The position numbers were made by a program, and so were the translations under genes. A stretch of DNA of 64,000 bases from Thiomicrorhabdus sp965602805 (GTDB lineage Bacteria > Pseudomonadota > Gammaproteobacteria > Thiomicrospirales > Thiomicrospiraceae), in assembly GCA_965602805.1 (NCBI GenBank), contig CBFCZK010000001.1, positions 248,001-312,000 of the forward strand, read 5' to 3'. The notes beneath the pieces are model-generated. The model was not told the DNA's origin. It was given only the letters and a program-made list of their open reading frames with translations, and searched no databases. Every line of letters begins with the position of its first letter. Position 1 is the first letter of the stretch. Positions 9,594 to 18,083 of the stretch are shown in pieces.

Positions 9594-9663
9594 GAGCGCG
9601 GTTTTGAACGAAGGAACCGCGGCTCAAATTTTAAAAAAACCCCGTCTTTACGGGGTTTTTTGT
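9594..9663 (+). promoter_or_regulatory. Leader with hairpin and intrinsic terminator ahead of rimP (attenuator candidate)
   Basis: Two hairpins lie between the promoter and rimP. The first pairs GAGCGCGGTT (9594-9603) with AACCGCGGCTC (9615-9625). The second is a standard terminator, AAAACCCCGTCTTTACGGGG followed by a T run (9633-9662). Transcription of rimP-nusA-infB must read through it. NusA controls termination, so feedback control of its own operon at this site is a reasonable inference. The open frame running through this region (from 9592) is not considered coding. Confidence 0.7.
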
Positions 9664-9711
9664 TATTTGAATCCAGGGAATGTTTTCTGGAAATGCAGTG
9701 GAAGTAACCTT

Positions 9712-10167
9712 TTGAATTTAGAAGAAAAATTAGAAAACTTGTTAAAGCCTACGATTGAATCAATGGGCTTTGAATTGTGGGGCTTTGAATACCTGCCTGC
9801 CGGTCGTCATTCGATTTTAAGAATCTTTGTCGAAAAGCCAGATATGGGTATTACGGTAGATGATTGTGCGGCGGTAAGTCGTCAAGTTAGTGCTATTATG
9901 GATGTTGAAGACCCAATTAGCAGTGCTTATATGCTTGAGGTCTCTTCTCCAGGAATGGATCGCTTATTATTTAAGCCAGAGCAGTATGAACTTTATCTGA
10001 ATAAGCCGATTCAGGTCAGAACCGCAGTCGGTGTACTGGGTCGCAGAAAGTTTAAAGGCCCTTTAGTATTGGTAAACGATACGATGATTGGTATTGAGAT
10101 TGATGGTGAGTTATATGAAATCACTTACGACATCATTGATAAGGCCAGTGTGGTCGCAGAATTTTAA
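9712..10167 (+). CDS. rimP: Ribosome maturation factor RimP
   Basis: RimP assists maturation of the 30S subunit. The two family domains are visible: the N-terminal part with LWGFEYLP...LRIFVEKP and YMLEVSSPGMDRLL, and the C-terminal SH3-like domain with GRRKFKGPLV. Homology starts at the residues LEEKLENLLKPTIESMG, so the open frame's first 40 codons (which cross the terminator hairpin) are not protein. TTG 9712 with GGAAG upstream gives 151 residues, the normal family length. It is the first gene of the rimP-nusA-infB operon. Confidence 0.92.
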   Translation: MNLEEKLENLLKPTIESMGFELWGFEYLPAGRHSILRIFVEKPDMGITVDDCAAVSRQVSAIMDVEDPISSAYMLEVSSPGMDRLLFKPEQYELYLNKPIQVRTAVGVLGRRKFKGPLVLVNDTMIGIEIDGELYEITYDIIDKASVVAEF

Positions 10168-10242
10168 GCGGATTCGTTAATTCGAATTCGGTTTGTAATA
10201 GTTTATAAAAATCAGTTTATAGAAATATTAGGACGTTGACAG

Positions 10243-11733
10243 ATGAGTAAAGAAGTTTTAGCCGTCGTAGAAATCATGGCGAATGAAAAAGGCGTTGATA
10301 AAGAAATTATTTTTGACGCAATCGAAACCGCTTTAGCAACCGCAACACGCAGAAGCAATGACGATGAGATTGATGCTCGCGTTGAAATTGACCGTATTAC
10401 GGGTGATTACTCAACATTCCGTCGTTGGGAAGTGATTGAAGATGCCACGGCAATTGAAGATAATGTGGGCTGGTATATTCGTGAAATGGATGCGATTGAT
10501 GAAGATCCTAACATCCAAATCGGTGAATTTATCGAAGAGTCAATGGAATCTATTGAGTTTGGACGTATTGGTGCGCAAACGGCCAAGCAAGTGATTATTC
10601 AAAAAATTCGTGAAGCAGAGCGTAAGAAGGTTGTAGAAGTTTATTCGAAGCGTATCGGTGAAATTATTACAGGTCAGGTTAAGCGTATTGAACGTGGCGA
10701 TGTTATTTTAGATTTAGGTGATAACGTTGATGCCGTGATTCCACGTAATCAACTGATTGCTCGTGAAAACTTTCGTATGGGTGATCGTGTTCGTGCTTAC
10801 TTGCAAGAAGTAAGCTTCCGTCCTCGTGGCCCACAGTTAATTATGTCCCGTGCTTGTAAAGAGATGTTGACAGAGTTGTTCAAGATTGAGGTGCCTGAAA
10901 TTGGTGACGATCTGATTGATATCATGGGTTGTGCTCGTGATGTTGGATTCCGTGCTAAAGTTTCTGTGCGTGCAAATGACCCACGTTTAGATCCGATTGG
11001 AGCTTGTGTTGGTATGCGTGGTTCACGTGTTCAATCCGTTACTAATGAGATTGCTGGTGAGCGTATCGATATTATCCTTTGGGATCCTAATGATGCACAG
11101 TATGTTATTAACGCGATGGCGCCAGCTGAAGTATTATCGATTATGGTTGATGAAGATAAGCACACCATGGATCTTTCAGTAGATGATGAACAGCTTTCTC
11201 AAGCGATTGGTAAAAATGGCCAAAACATCCGTTTAGCCAGTGAATTGACAGGCTGGGAATTGAACGTCATGACTCAAACAGAGATGAATGAGAAACATGA
11301 TGTTGAATCTAAAGATCAGATTGAAATTTTTGTTAATGCATTAGATATTGATGAAGAAATGGCGGACGTCTTAGTTGGCGAAGGTTTTGCAACGCTTGAA
11401 GAAATAGCTTACGTTCCTGCGAATGAAATGCTACAAATTGATGGTTTTGATGAAGATATCGTTGCAGAGCTTAAACAGCGTGCAAAAGATGCCTTGTTAA
11501 CGAAAGCGATTGCTGATGAAGAAAAAATCGCATTAGCTGAGCCAGCAGAAGACCTTCTTAGTTTAGAAGGCATGACCGAAGATATGGCTAAGCAATTAGC
11601 CAGTAACGGTATCATTACACAAGAAGATTTAGCAGAATTAGGCACCGATGAAGTGCTTGAGTTCTTAGAACTAGATGAAGCAACGGCTGGAGAATTAATT
11701 CTTAAAGCACGTGCTCCATGGTTCGAAGAATAA
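10243..11733 (+). CDS. nusA: Transcription termination/antitermination factor NusA
   Basis: NusA binds RNA polymerase and nascent RNA and modulates pausing, termination and antitermination. Length is 496 residues. In order: N-terminal polymerase-binding domain, S1 domain around residue 135-200 (GQVKRIERGDVILDLGD), two KH domains (GMRGSRVQSV near 263 and QAIGKNGQNIRLASE near 320), and two acidic C-terminal repeats typical of gammaproteobacterial NusA. It lies 75 bases after rimP and 14 bases before infB. The leader terminator ahead of rimP makes autoregulation plausible. Confidence 0.97.
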   Translation: MSKEVLAVVEIMANEKGVDKEIIFDAIETALATATRRSNDDEIDARVEIDRITGDYSTFRRWEVIEDATAIEDNVGWYIREMDAIDEDPNIQIGEFIEESMESIEFGRIGAQTAKQVIIQKIREAERKKVVEVYSKRIGEIITGQVKRIERGDVILDLGDNVDAVIPRNQLIARENFRMGDRVRAYLQEVSFRPRGPQLIMSRACKEMLTELFKIEVPEIGDDLIDIMGCARDVGFRAKVSVRANDPRLDPIGACVGMRGSRVQSVTNEIAGERIDIILWDPNDAQYVINAMAPAEVLSIMVDEDKHTMDLSVDDEQLSQAIGKNGQNIRLASELTGWELNVMTQTEMNEKHDVESKDQIEIFVNALDIDEEMADVLVGEGFATLEEIAYVPANEMLQIDGFDEDIVAELKQRAKDALLTKAIADEEKIALAEPAEDLLSLEGMTEDMAKQLASNGIITQEDLAELGTDEVLEFLELDEATAGELILKARAPWFEE

Positions 11734-11747
11734 AAGGGAGAGACTCA

Positions 11748-14279
11748 ATGAAAGATGTATCAATAAAAGAATTTTCGGAAAAACTCGACCTTTCTGTAGA
11801 TAAGTTATTAACACAGATAGACGCTTCAGGAATCAAAGGCAAAAAAGCTGGCGATTCAATCAATGATGATGAAAAAGTTCAACTTTTAGGTTATCTAAAA
11901 GGGTTGCACGGCGAAGAGGGCGAAGCTCCTAAGAAGGTGACGTTACGTCGTACGCAGACAATGAACCTTTCGGCTGGTTCAGGACGTGATAAACGTAATG
12001 TTAAAGTTGAAGTTCGTAAAAAACGCACTTACGTTAAAAAAGAAGACTCGGCAGAAGTGCCTGTTGTTGAAGAGGTTACTGCTCCGGTTGAAGCGACTGT
12101 TGAGACTAAGGTTGAGACCGTTGTTGAAACGAAGGTTGAAGCAGCAGTAGAAACTAAAGTGACAGAAGCGTCATCAGCACCTAAATCTGGTGCTAAGCCA
12201 CAGCCAGTTAGAATGCCTTCAAGACCTGTGGTCGTTGCGAAAGCGCCTCCGGCTAAAACAGCTCAAGATCAAAAACATAACGAAACACGTAAAGTAAATG
12301 ATGGCGCTGATGCTCCGAAAGCAACGGTTAAAAAGCCACCTGGTCGTGGTGCGCCTACTGGTCGTGGCGCTCCAGCTAATCGTGCACCTGCTGGTCGCGG
12401 TGGGCCTCCAGGTGGAGGTAATCGTCGTCCGCAACGTGGTGGCCGTAAAGGCGGACGTAAAGCACAGCGTGCTCCGTTGCAGATGGATAACGAACATGGT
12501 TTCCAACAGCCTACTGAAGTCATTATTAGAGATGTACAGGTTCCAGAAAGTATCTCTTTGTCAGCATTAGCTGAAAAAATGTCGATTAAAACCGGTGAAG
12601 TCATTAAATTCATGATGATGGAGCTTGGCACAATGGCCACCATCAACCAGATCTTAGATCAAGAAACAGCAATGTTGATTGTTGAAGAAATGGGTCATAA
12701 AGCGTTCGCATTTAACGAAGTAACTGTTGAAGATGAAGTTGTTAACCAAGAGTATCATGGTGCAACGGTTAAGCGTTCTCCTGTTGTTACAATTATGGGT
12801 CACGTTGATCACGGTAAAACGTCACTACTGGATTACATTCGTAAAGCAAAAGTTGCACACGGTGAAGCGGGTGGTATTACTCAGCATATCGGTGCATACC
12901 ATGTAGATACAGATAAGGGTGGTGTTACCTTTATCGATACTCCGGGTCACGCAGCCTTTACGGCAATGCGTGCTCGTGGTGCGGACATCACGGATGTTGT
13001 TGTTATCGTGGTTGCTGCGGATGATGGTGTTATGCCTCAGACGCGTGAAGCAATTCAACACGCTAAAGCATCTGGTGTTGGAATGGTAATTGCCGTCAAT
13101 AAGATGGATAAAGAAGCGGCCAATATGGATCGCGTCATGCAAGAGTTAGTGGCTGAAGAAGTCATTCCTGAATCATGGGGTGGTGACGTCCAGTTTATAC
13201 CTGTTTCGGCTAAGACTGGGTTAGGGATTGATGAACTATTAGATGCAATCTCTTTACAGTCTGAAATGCTGGAACTTGAAGCGCCAATTGAAGGTCCTGC
13301 TAAGGGTGTGGTTGTAGAATCGCGTCTTGAGAAAGGACGTGGTACGGTTGCAACGATTTTAGTTCAGTCAGGTACTGTTAAAAAAGGTGATATCGTTCTT
13401 TGTGGTATGGAGTACGGACGTGTTCGTGCTTTGATTAACGATTCTGGTAAGACAGTATTGGAAGCAGGACCTTCTATTCCGGTTGAGCTACTAGGTCTTT
13501 CTGGTGTACCAGTTGCCGGTGACGAAATGATTACCGTAGAAAACGAGCGTAAAGCACGTGAAGCAGCTTCATTCCGTCAAGGTAAGTTCAAAGAGTTGAA
13601 AATCGCTCGTCAGCAAAAGTCTAAGTTGGAAAATATGTTCAACAAGATGGCTGAAGGCGATATGCAGCACGTTAATATCATCCTTAAAGCGGATGTACAA
13701 GGTTCTATCCAGGCGATTACGGATGCACTTGTTAAGCTTTCAAATGATGAAATTAAGGTAAATGTAATCTCATCTGGTGTTGGTGGAATCTCTGAAACGG
13801 ATGCGAACTTGGCGATTGCTTCAGAAGCGCTTATCTTTGGTTTCAACGTGCGTGCTGATGTGGCTTCTAAGCGAATCATTGATAGCGAAGGTATTGGCCT
13901 AAAATACTACAGCATTATTTATGAAATCGTTGATGATGTGAGAAGTGTTGTTGAAGGTAAATTAGCCCCTGAAATCCGCGAGAATATCGTCGGTATTGCA
14001 GATGTTCGTGAAGTCTTTAAAGCACCAAAAATTGGCTTAATCGCTGGTTGTATGATTACAGAAGGTACGGTTAAACGTAACAACCCAATTCGTGTACTAC
14101 GTGAAAACGTGGTTATCTATGAAGGTAATCTGGAGTCGCTACGTCGCTTTAAGGATGATGCTCAAGAAGTTAACAAAGGTATGGAATGTGGTATCGGTGT
14201 TAAAGATTACAACGACGTTCAAGTTGGTGATCAGATTGAGTGTTTCGAACGTGTTGAAGTTAAGCGTACTTTAGCTTAA
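11748..14279 (+). CDS. infB: Translation initiation factor IF-2
   Basis: GTPase that places initiator tRNA on the ribosome; 843 residues. An N-terminal IF2 domain (KEFSEKLDLSVDKLL) is followed by a low-complexity Lys/Val/Glu stretch and a Gly/Arg/Pro-rich stretch (about residues 210-245), then the second IF2_N domain and the G domain with the P-loop GHVDHGKTS, DTPGHAAFT and NKMD. The open frame extends back to 11718, but ATG 11748 has GGGAGAG at proper spacing and gives the usual MKDVSIKEF-type start. It is the third gene of the operon with nusA. Confidence 0.97.
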   Translation: MKDVSIKEFSEKLDLSVDKLLTQIDASGIKGKKAGDSINDDEKVQLLGYLKGLHGEEGEAPKKVTLRRTQTMNLSAGSGRDKRNVKVEVRKKRTYVKKEDSAEVPVVEEVTAPVEATVETKVETVVETKVEAAVETKVTEASSAPKSGAKPQPVRMPSRPVVVAKAPPAKTAQDQKHNETRKVNDGADAPKATVKKPPGRGAPTGRGAPANRAPAGRGGPPGGGNRRPQRGGRKGGRKAQRAPLQMDNEHGFQQPTEVIIRDVQVPESISLSALAEKMSIKTGEVIKFMMMELGTMATINQILDQETAMLIVEEMGHKAFAFNEVTVEDEVVNQEYHGATVKRSPVVTIMGHVDHGKTSLLDYIRKAKVAHGEAGGITQHIGAYHVDTDKGGVTFIDTPGHAAFTAMRARGADITDVVVIVVAADDGVMPQTREAIQHAKASGVGMVIAVNKMDKEAANMDRVMQELVAEEVIPESWGGDVQFIPVSAKTGLGIDELLDAISLQSEMLELEAPIEGPAKGVVVESRLEKGRGTVATILVQSGTVKKGDIVLCGMEYGRVRALINDSGKTVLEAGPSIPVELLGLSGVPVAGDEMITVENERKAREAASFRQGKFKELKIARQQKSKLENMFNKMAEGDMQHVNIILKADVQGSIQAITDALVKLSNDEIKVNVISSGVGGISETDANLAIASEALIFGFNVRADVASKRIIDSEGIGLKYYSIIYEIVDDVRSVVEGKLAPEIRENIVGIADVREVFKAPKIGLIAGCMITEGTVKRNNPIRVLRENVVIYEGNLESLRRFKDDAQEVNKGMECGIGVKDYNDVQVGDQIECFERVEVKRTLA

Positions 14280-14302
14280 TCATCCTCACTATCAGCCTAT
14301 TC

Positions 14303-14347
14303 AAAGTGACCACACCCCGCAAGGGGGTATAAAGGCCTGGTTACTTT
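14303..14347. repeat. Repeat palindrome interrupted by a 20-base mini-hairpin
   Basis: AAAGTGACCA (14303-14312) and AGGCCTGGTTACTTT (14333-14347) together would make one copy of the ACCAGGCCTGGT hairpin family, but they are split by exactly 20 bases containing ACCCC-GCAA-GGGGT, itself a tetraloop hairpin. It lies between infB and rbfA, just before the terminator at 14364. Confidence 0.6.
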
Positions 14348-14363
14348 TAGTTGGCTGGCATCA

Positions 14364-14387
14364 AAAATGCCCCACTTGGGGCATTTT
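14364..14387 (+). terminator. Hairpin terminator between infB and rbfA
   Basis: AAAATGCCCC and GGGGCATTTT pair around an ACTT loop, with only a short T tract. It is probably a partial terminator that lets some transcription continue into rbfA-truB. Confidence 0.7.
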
Positions 14388-14408
14388 GTATTTTAAAGAG
14401 AATCAAAT

Positions 14409-14771
14409 ATGAGTAATCAAGCAGTGAGTCGTCCTACTAGGGTCGCTCAAGAAATCAGACGAACTTTATCGCAGTTATTAGTGCGTGAAGTGAAAGATCC
14501 ACGCTTTCAAAGAATCAATATTACTGATTGTAAAATCAGTAAAGATTTAAGTATCGTGCGTGTCCATTTTGCATTGATTGGCTTTAATGAAGCCGATCCT
14601 GAAGTCAAAGACACTTTAGATGCATTAGAAAAAGCCAAAGGCTTCTTTAGAAGTGAATTAGGTAAAAGGTTACGTTTACGTATCGTGCCGGATGTTCGAT
14701 TCTTTTATGACTCTGTTCCTGAGCATGCTCAGCATATGGAAGAATTAATTAAAAAGGCTCTGAATTCGTAA
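14409..14771 (+). CDS. rbfA: Ribosome-binding factor A
   Basis: A 120-residue 30S maturation factor with the KH-like RbfA fold. Conserved segments are RVAQEIRRTLSQLLVREVKDPR near the start, ALEKAKGFFRSELGKRLRLRIVPDVRFFYD at about residues 77-106. The gene directly abuts truB (stop 14771, next start 14772), as in most gammaproteobacteria. Confidence 0.96.
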   Translation: MSNQAVSRPTRVAQEIRRTLSQLLVREVKDPRFQRINITDCKISKDLSIVRVHFALIGFNEADPEVKDTLDALEKAKGFFRSELGKRLRLRIVPDVRFFYDSVPEHAQHMEELIKKALNS

Positions 14772-15758
14772 ATGGCTCAGTTCAAACATCCTCCTAAAAA
14801 ACACATCAACGGTATCGTTTTACTAAATAAGCCGGTTGGTGTCTCTTCAAATGGCATTCTACAGCGTGTGATGCGTATTTTTAGAGCCAAGAAAGGCGGG
14901 CATACCGGGGCTTTAGATCCTTTTGCGACCGGACTGTTACCAATCTGTTTGGGGGAAGCAACCAAGATTTCTGGGTTGCTGTTAGACTCGGATAAGCGTT
15001 ATACAGCAACACTAAAACTTGGTCAGCAAAGTGATACCGGTGATACTGAAGGTGAAATCATTAAAGAGTTGGCTGTGCCCGCTTTAACAAGTGAATTTAT
15101 CGAGACTGTTTTTGAGCAATTTAAAGGTGCTATTGAACAGGTTCCGCCAATGTATTCCGCCTTAAAACATCAAGGTAAGCCATTGTATTTTTATGCTCGC
15201 CAAGGCATTGAAATTGAACGTCCTGCGCGTCCAATTACGATAAAAGAGTTGAATCTTATCTCTTTTACTGAAAATGAAGTCGTGTTCGATGTGCTGTGTA
15301 CCAAAGGCACTTACGTCAGAACTTTAGGCGAAGATATTGCATTAGCGATGGGAACCGTTGGGCATTTGATTGCCTTGCATCGTACCCAAACTGGTGACCT
15401 AAAGGGCGACGATATGTTGACCTTTGAAGAGATTGAAATTCAGCAGAAGGCCTGTATTAACCCGATTGATATTGCATTAACGCATTTACAACGAATGGAC
15501 TTAAATTCTGAGGAAGTAGATTTGATTCAACATGGTCAAATGTTGGCTTATCCAAAACCAGAAGGCGAGTTGGTTCGTTTATATGATAACAGTGAATGCT
15601 TTGCGGTTGGTGAGTGGTCAGATAAGAAACAGATGCTTAAAGCCAAGCGGGTTTTTAATTTACACCTGGCGAAAGAGCAACAACAACTCGATGCACTGGA
15701 AGCTTTAAACGCCGAAATAATCGACACCAAGCAGGCTGTCATAAAGGAAAGCTCTTAA
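14772..15758 (+). CDS. truB: tRNA pseudouridine(55) synthase TruB
   Basis: Makes pseudouridine 55 in the T-loop of tRNA; 328 residues. The catalytic motif GGHTGALDPFATGLLP (residues about 37-52, with the catalytic Asp in ALDPF) is intact, as is the RNA-binding segment GTYVRTLGEDI. A PUA-like C-terminal region follows (from about 250), ending in a Gln/Leu-rich helix. The stop overlaps the following gene's ATG by one base, so the downstream methyltransferase is probably translated by coupling. Confidence 0.96.
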   Translation: MAQFKHPPKKHINGIVLLNKPVGVSSNGILQRVMRIFRAKKGGHTGALDPFATGLLPICLGEATKISGLLLDSDKRYTATLKLGQQSDTGDTEGEIIKELAVPALTSEFIETVFEQFKGAIEQVPPMYSALKHQGKPLYFYARQGIEIERPARPITIKELNLISFTENEVVFDVLCTKGTYVRTLGEDIALAMGTVGHLIALHRTQTGDLKGDDMLTFEEIEIQQKACINPIDIALTHLQRMDLNSEEVDLIQHGQMLAYPKPEGELVRLYDNSECFAVGEWSDKKQMLKAKRVFNLHLAKEQQQLDALEALNAEIIDTKQAVIKESS

Positions 15759-16618
15759 TGCGTTTTCAGCAAGCGGATGGTATCTTGGATTTACGCTCTG
15801 CCGAGGATTACCAGGCAGGACATCTTAAAGATTCTACTTGGTTAACTTGGTTAGACCTGCCTGATTGCTTAAATGCGTTACCGGCTACATTTTCTGAATC
15901 ACCTGCCAAACTATTTCTGGTAGGTGATAAAGCAGAGATTGAAGCCGCCAGTGTTTTTCTCGACTCTAAAGGCTACGAGGTTAATGGCTCTTTAGTGATT
16001 GAGAGTCCAGATGCCATGTTAGGCTGGGCTACACAATTACCAGGCCTGGTCGTTTCTGGCAAAGAGTCTAAAAACTTATGGTCGCCAAGCCCTTTAGTTA
16101 AAGAGTTCATGGAGCAGCTTGATTTTGCCCCTAAAACATTGAAACCTCGTCCTAACGCCTTAGATTTAGGCTGTGGTGGTGGTCGCGATTCTGTGTTTTT
16201 AGCGTCTTTGGGTTGGCAAGTCACTGGTATCGATCAAGAAGCACGTGTTTTGAAGCGCGCAAAGCAGCTTGCCAATAAATCAGGTGCATCCGTTAAGTTT
16301 AAGTGTTGTGATTTAAAGAAAGACGGCTGCTTTCCAGAAACTCAGTTTGACTTGGTCACTGTCGTTCGATATTTAAATCGAGATTTATTCACTCAGATTA
16401 AGACCGCTATAAAACCAGGCGGTTACATTGTCTATCAAACCTTTAGTAGTGGTGCAGAAGTCTTTGGTTCACCTAAGAACCCTAATTTTATATTGCAAGA
16501 AGGTGAGTTGAGTGAAGTTTTTGCCGGTTATCGAATTATTGTTGATAGAATAGACAGATTAGAAGATGGTCGCCCAATAGCGTCCTTTATAGCTCAAAAA
16601 CAAGCGGATAGTGAATAA
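15758..16618 (+). CDS. Rhodanese-like / SAM methyltransferase fusion
   Basis: A 286-residue fusion. Residues about 1-85 look like a rhodanese domain (GILDLRSAEDYQAGHLKDS, the usual N-terminal signature) but where the catalytic Cys loop should be the sequence is LVGDKAEIEAA, with no Cys, so it is probably non-catalytic. Residues about 130-280 form a class I SAM-dependent methyltransferase with ALDLGCGGGRDSVFLASLGW as motif I, similar to TehB/thiopurine-type enzymes. The substrate is unknown. A copy of the repeat palindrome is read as Pro-Gly-Leu-Val at 16039-16050, in the linker between the domains. Confidence 0.78.
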   Translation: MRFQQADGILDLRSAEDYQAGHLKDSTWLTWLDLPDCLNALPATFSESPAKLFLVGDKAEIEAASVFLDSKGYEVNGSLVIESPDAMLGWATQLPGLVVSGKESKNLWSPSPLVKEFMEQLDFAPKTLKPRPNALDLGCGGGRDSVFLASLGWQVTGIDQEARVLKRAKQLANKSGASVKFKCCDLKKDGCFPETQFDLVTVVRYLNRDLFTQIKTAIKPGGYIVYQTFSSGAEVFGSPKNPNFILQEGELSEVFAGYRIIVDRIDRLEDGRPIASFIAQKQADSE

Positions 16619-16648
16619 CACCTAACGCTGTTTTTTTAAGGAGATAAA

Positions 16649-17137
16649 ATGATTTCAATGACAGACAAAGAGTTATTTAACTTTTTTCAAACACACTCAA
16701 TCTGTGAGTCGCTTACTCTAACAGAGATTGACAAGTTAATGGCTTACTTGCAAGAGAAGTCTTATGAAGGTGGTGAGGTTATTTCTGATGCAGGCGAGAT
16801 TGGTGAAGCGCTTGGTTTTATTATCGCCGGTAAGGTTCAGTTTACAGCGGCCGATGAACCTGACAATGCCGTCGGTAAACAAACGGTAGGTAATCTAATC
16901 GGTGAAATGTCTTTCTTTGACCGTAAGCCACGCAATTTAAGAATGAGTGCGAGCAAAAAAGGTGCACAGTTTTTAGTGCTGACGCGTGCTATGTATGATC
17001 GTCTAAAAGTAGAAGAGCCGTATATCGCGGTGAATATCCTTGAGAATGCGATTGTTAGTTTGGATCACCTTGTTCGCCATATGGGTGACGACATATCAGC
17101 CCTAGGGCATTACGTACACGGTTTCGGAAAGCGCTAA
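16649..17137 (+). CDS. Cyclic-nucleotide-binding domain protein
   Basis: A 162-residue protein made essentially of one cNMP-binding (CRP-like) beta-roll at about residues 15-130, with the segment GGEVISDAGEIGEALGFIIAGKV and LIGEMSFFD resembling the phosphate-binding cassette. There is no helix-turn-helix DNA-binding domain, so it is not a CRP-type transcription factor; the short C-terminal helical part (ILENAIVSLDHLVRHMGDD) may dimerise. An AGGAG sequence sits just before ATG 16649. Ligand and partner are unknown. Confidence 0.75.
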   Translation: MISMTDKELFNFFQTHSICESLTLTEIDKLMAYLQEKSYEGGEVISDAGEIGEALGFIIAGKVQFTAADEPDNAVGKQTVGNLIGEMSFFDRKPRNLRMSASKKGAQFLVLTRAMYDRLKVEEPYIAVNILENAIVSLDHLVRHMGDDISALGHYVHGFGKR

Positions 17138-17143
17138 AAAATC

Positions 17144-17356
17144 GTTCAGATTGACCCTAAAGTAGCCATCTCTGCGTTGATAAATGGACGTTTACACTTG
17201 TAAACTCACATTTATCTGCCTTGACCTGATTTACTTTAGGTCCAATCGGAATCGATTTTAATGTTTCGGCCATCTCTGCGTTGGGAAGTCGTTGCTTACG
17301 TTTGTAAGCGCCTTGTTCCTGCCTTGAACTGACTCGATTTTAGCGGCGATCTGAAC
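17144..17356. repeat. Tandem pair of covarying inverted-repeat elements
   Basis: Two units, about 17144-17247 and 17250-17356, begin 7 bases after a stop codon. Both contain GCCATCTCTGCGTTG on the left and TGCCTTGA on the right, enclosing different but self-complementary stems: GATAAATG with CATTTATC and GTTTACA with TGTAAAC in the first, GCTTAC with GTAAGC in the second. The outer ends of the pair, GTTCAGAT and ATCTGAAC, are exact inverted repeats. The same element occurs after pnp and after purB. Confidence 0.75.
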
Positions 17357-17382
17357 TGAAAATACGATTATGCATAAGTTCT

Positions 17383-17420
17383 AAAAACGCCTTTCATTGG
17401 TTTCTGATGAAAGGCGTTTG
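17383..17420 (+). terminator. Inverted repeat/terminator ahead of rpsO
   Basis: AAACGCCTTTCAT and ATGAAAGGCGTTT pair perfectly around a 9-base loop. A weak T/G tract follows. It lies immediately upstream of, and overlaps, the likely rpsO -35 region. Confidence 0.6.
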
Positions 17421-17445
17421 TGTTTGTGGTTAAAATCAGTATAAT
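17418..17445 (+). promoter_or_regulatory. Probable rpsO promoter
   Basis: TTGTGT at 17418-17423 and a perfect TATAAT at 17440-17445, separated by 16 bases, about 70 bases before rpsO. Confidence 0.55.
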
Positions 17446-17513
17446 ACGTGGGTTCGTTCCTATCATCGGTTGTGGAAACGAACTTTATTTAAAACCGATA
17501 TGGAGAAAGTAGT

Positions 17514-17780
17514 ATGTTTAACGCAGAAGTTAAAGCAAAAATCGTTGAAGAATTTAAGACTAAAGAAGGCGATACAGGTTCACCAGAAGTTCAAATTGCA
17601 CTTTTGACTGCACGTATCAAGTACCTAACTGAGCATTTCAAGACTCACATACATGATAACCATTCTCGTACTGGTTTATTACGTTTAGTTAGTCGTCGTC
17701 GTAAGCTTTTGGATTATATCCATAGAAAAGACGGTCAGCGTTATTTAGAAATCCTTAAGCGTCTTGGTTTACGTAAGTAA
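17514..17780 (+). CDS. rpsO: 30S ribosomal protein S15
   Basis: An 88-residue ribosomal protein, standard length. The conserved GDTGSPEVQIALLTARI and DNHSRTGLLRLVSRRRKLLDY segments are intact. GGAGA precedes the ATG. It is followed by a terminator and then by pnp, the same order as in E. coli, where the two genes are co-transcribed and separated by RNase III cleavage. Confidence 0.98.
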   Translation: MFNAEVKAKIVEEFKTKEGDTGSPEVQIALLTARIKYLTEHFKTHIHDNHSRTGLLRLVSRRRKLLDYIHRKDGQRYLEILKRLGLRK

Positions 17781-17796
17781 TCAAAACGGTTGGATT

Positions 17797-17826
17797 AAAA
17801 AAAGCCCTCGAAAGAGGGTTTTTTTG
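17797..17826 (+). terminator. Intrinsic terminator after rpsO
   Basis: AAAAAGCCCTC paired with GAGGGTTTTTTT around a GAAA loop, ending in a T run, 16 bases after the rpsO stop. Confidence 0.9.
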
Positions 17827-18083
17827 TGCCCAAATTTCATCAAAAACTGCTCAAATGACCTAGAAGATTTAACAATAAAGAGTAGAATGGCTAGCAGTCT
17901 TTTGGACTTAAAAAATTGAAGCGAAAAGGTGACTGGGCGAGGGTAGAGTTTAGTGGTTTTGTAGGGTAATAGTGAACTATTGCTCAAAGAATCAATGAAA
18001 TCTGCACCGCTCAGACGCTTTTGCAGCCAATTTCACTTTAAGCCCGATAGGCTGTTAAGTTAAATTCAGCAATGAATTAACGG

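Noticed and set aside
9592..9711. N-terminal extension of rimP
   Set aside because: It crosses a terminator hairpin and adds 40 residues not found in RimP; TTG 9712 fits the family.
11718..11747. Upstream start for infB
   Set aside because: ATG 11748 has the better ribosome-binding site and the normal IF-2 N-terminus; the earlier frame overlaps the end of nusA.
12219..12646. Minus-strand and shifted frames opposite the infB linker
   Set aside because: They mirror the low-complexity Gly/Arg/Pro and Lys/Val codons of IF-2 and have no independent support.
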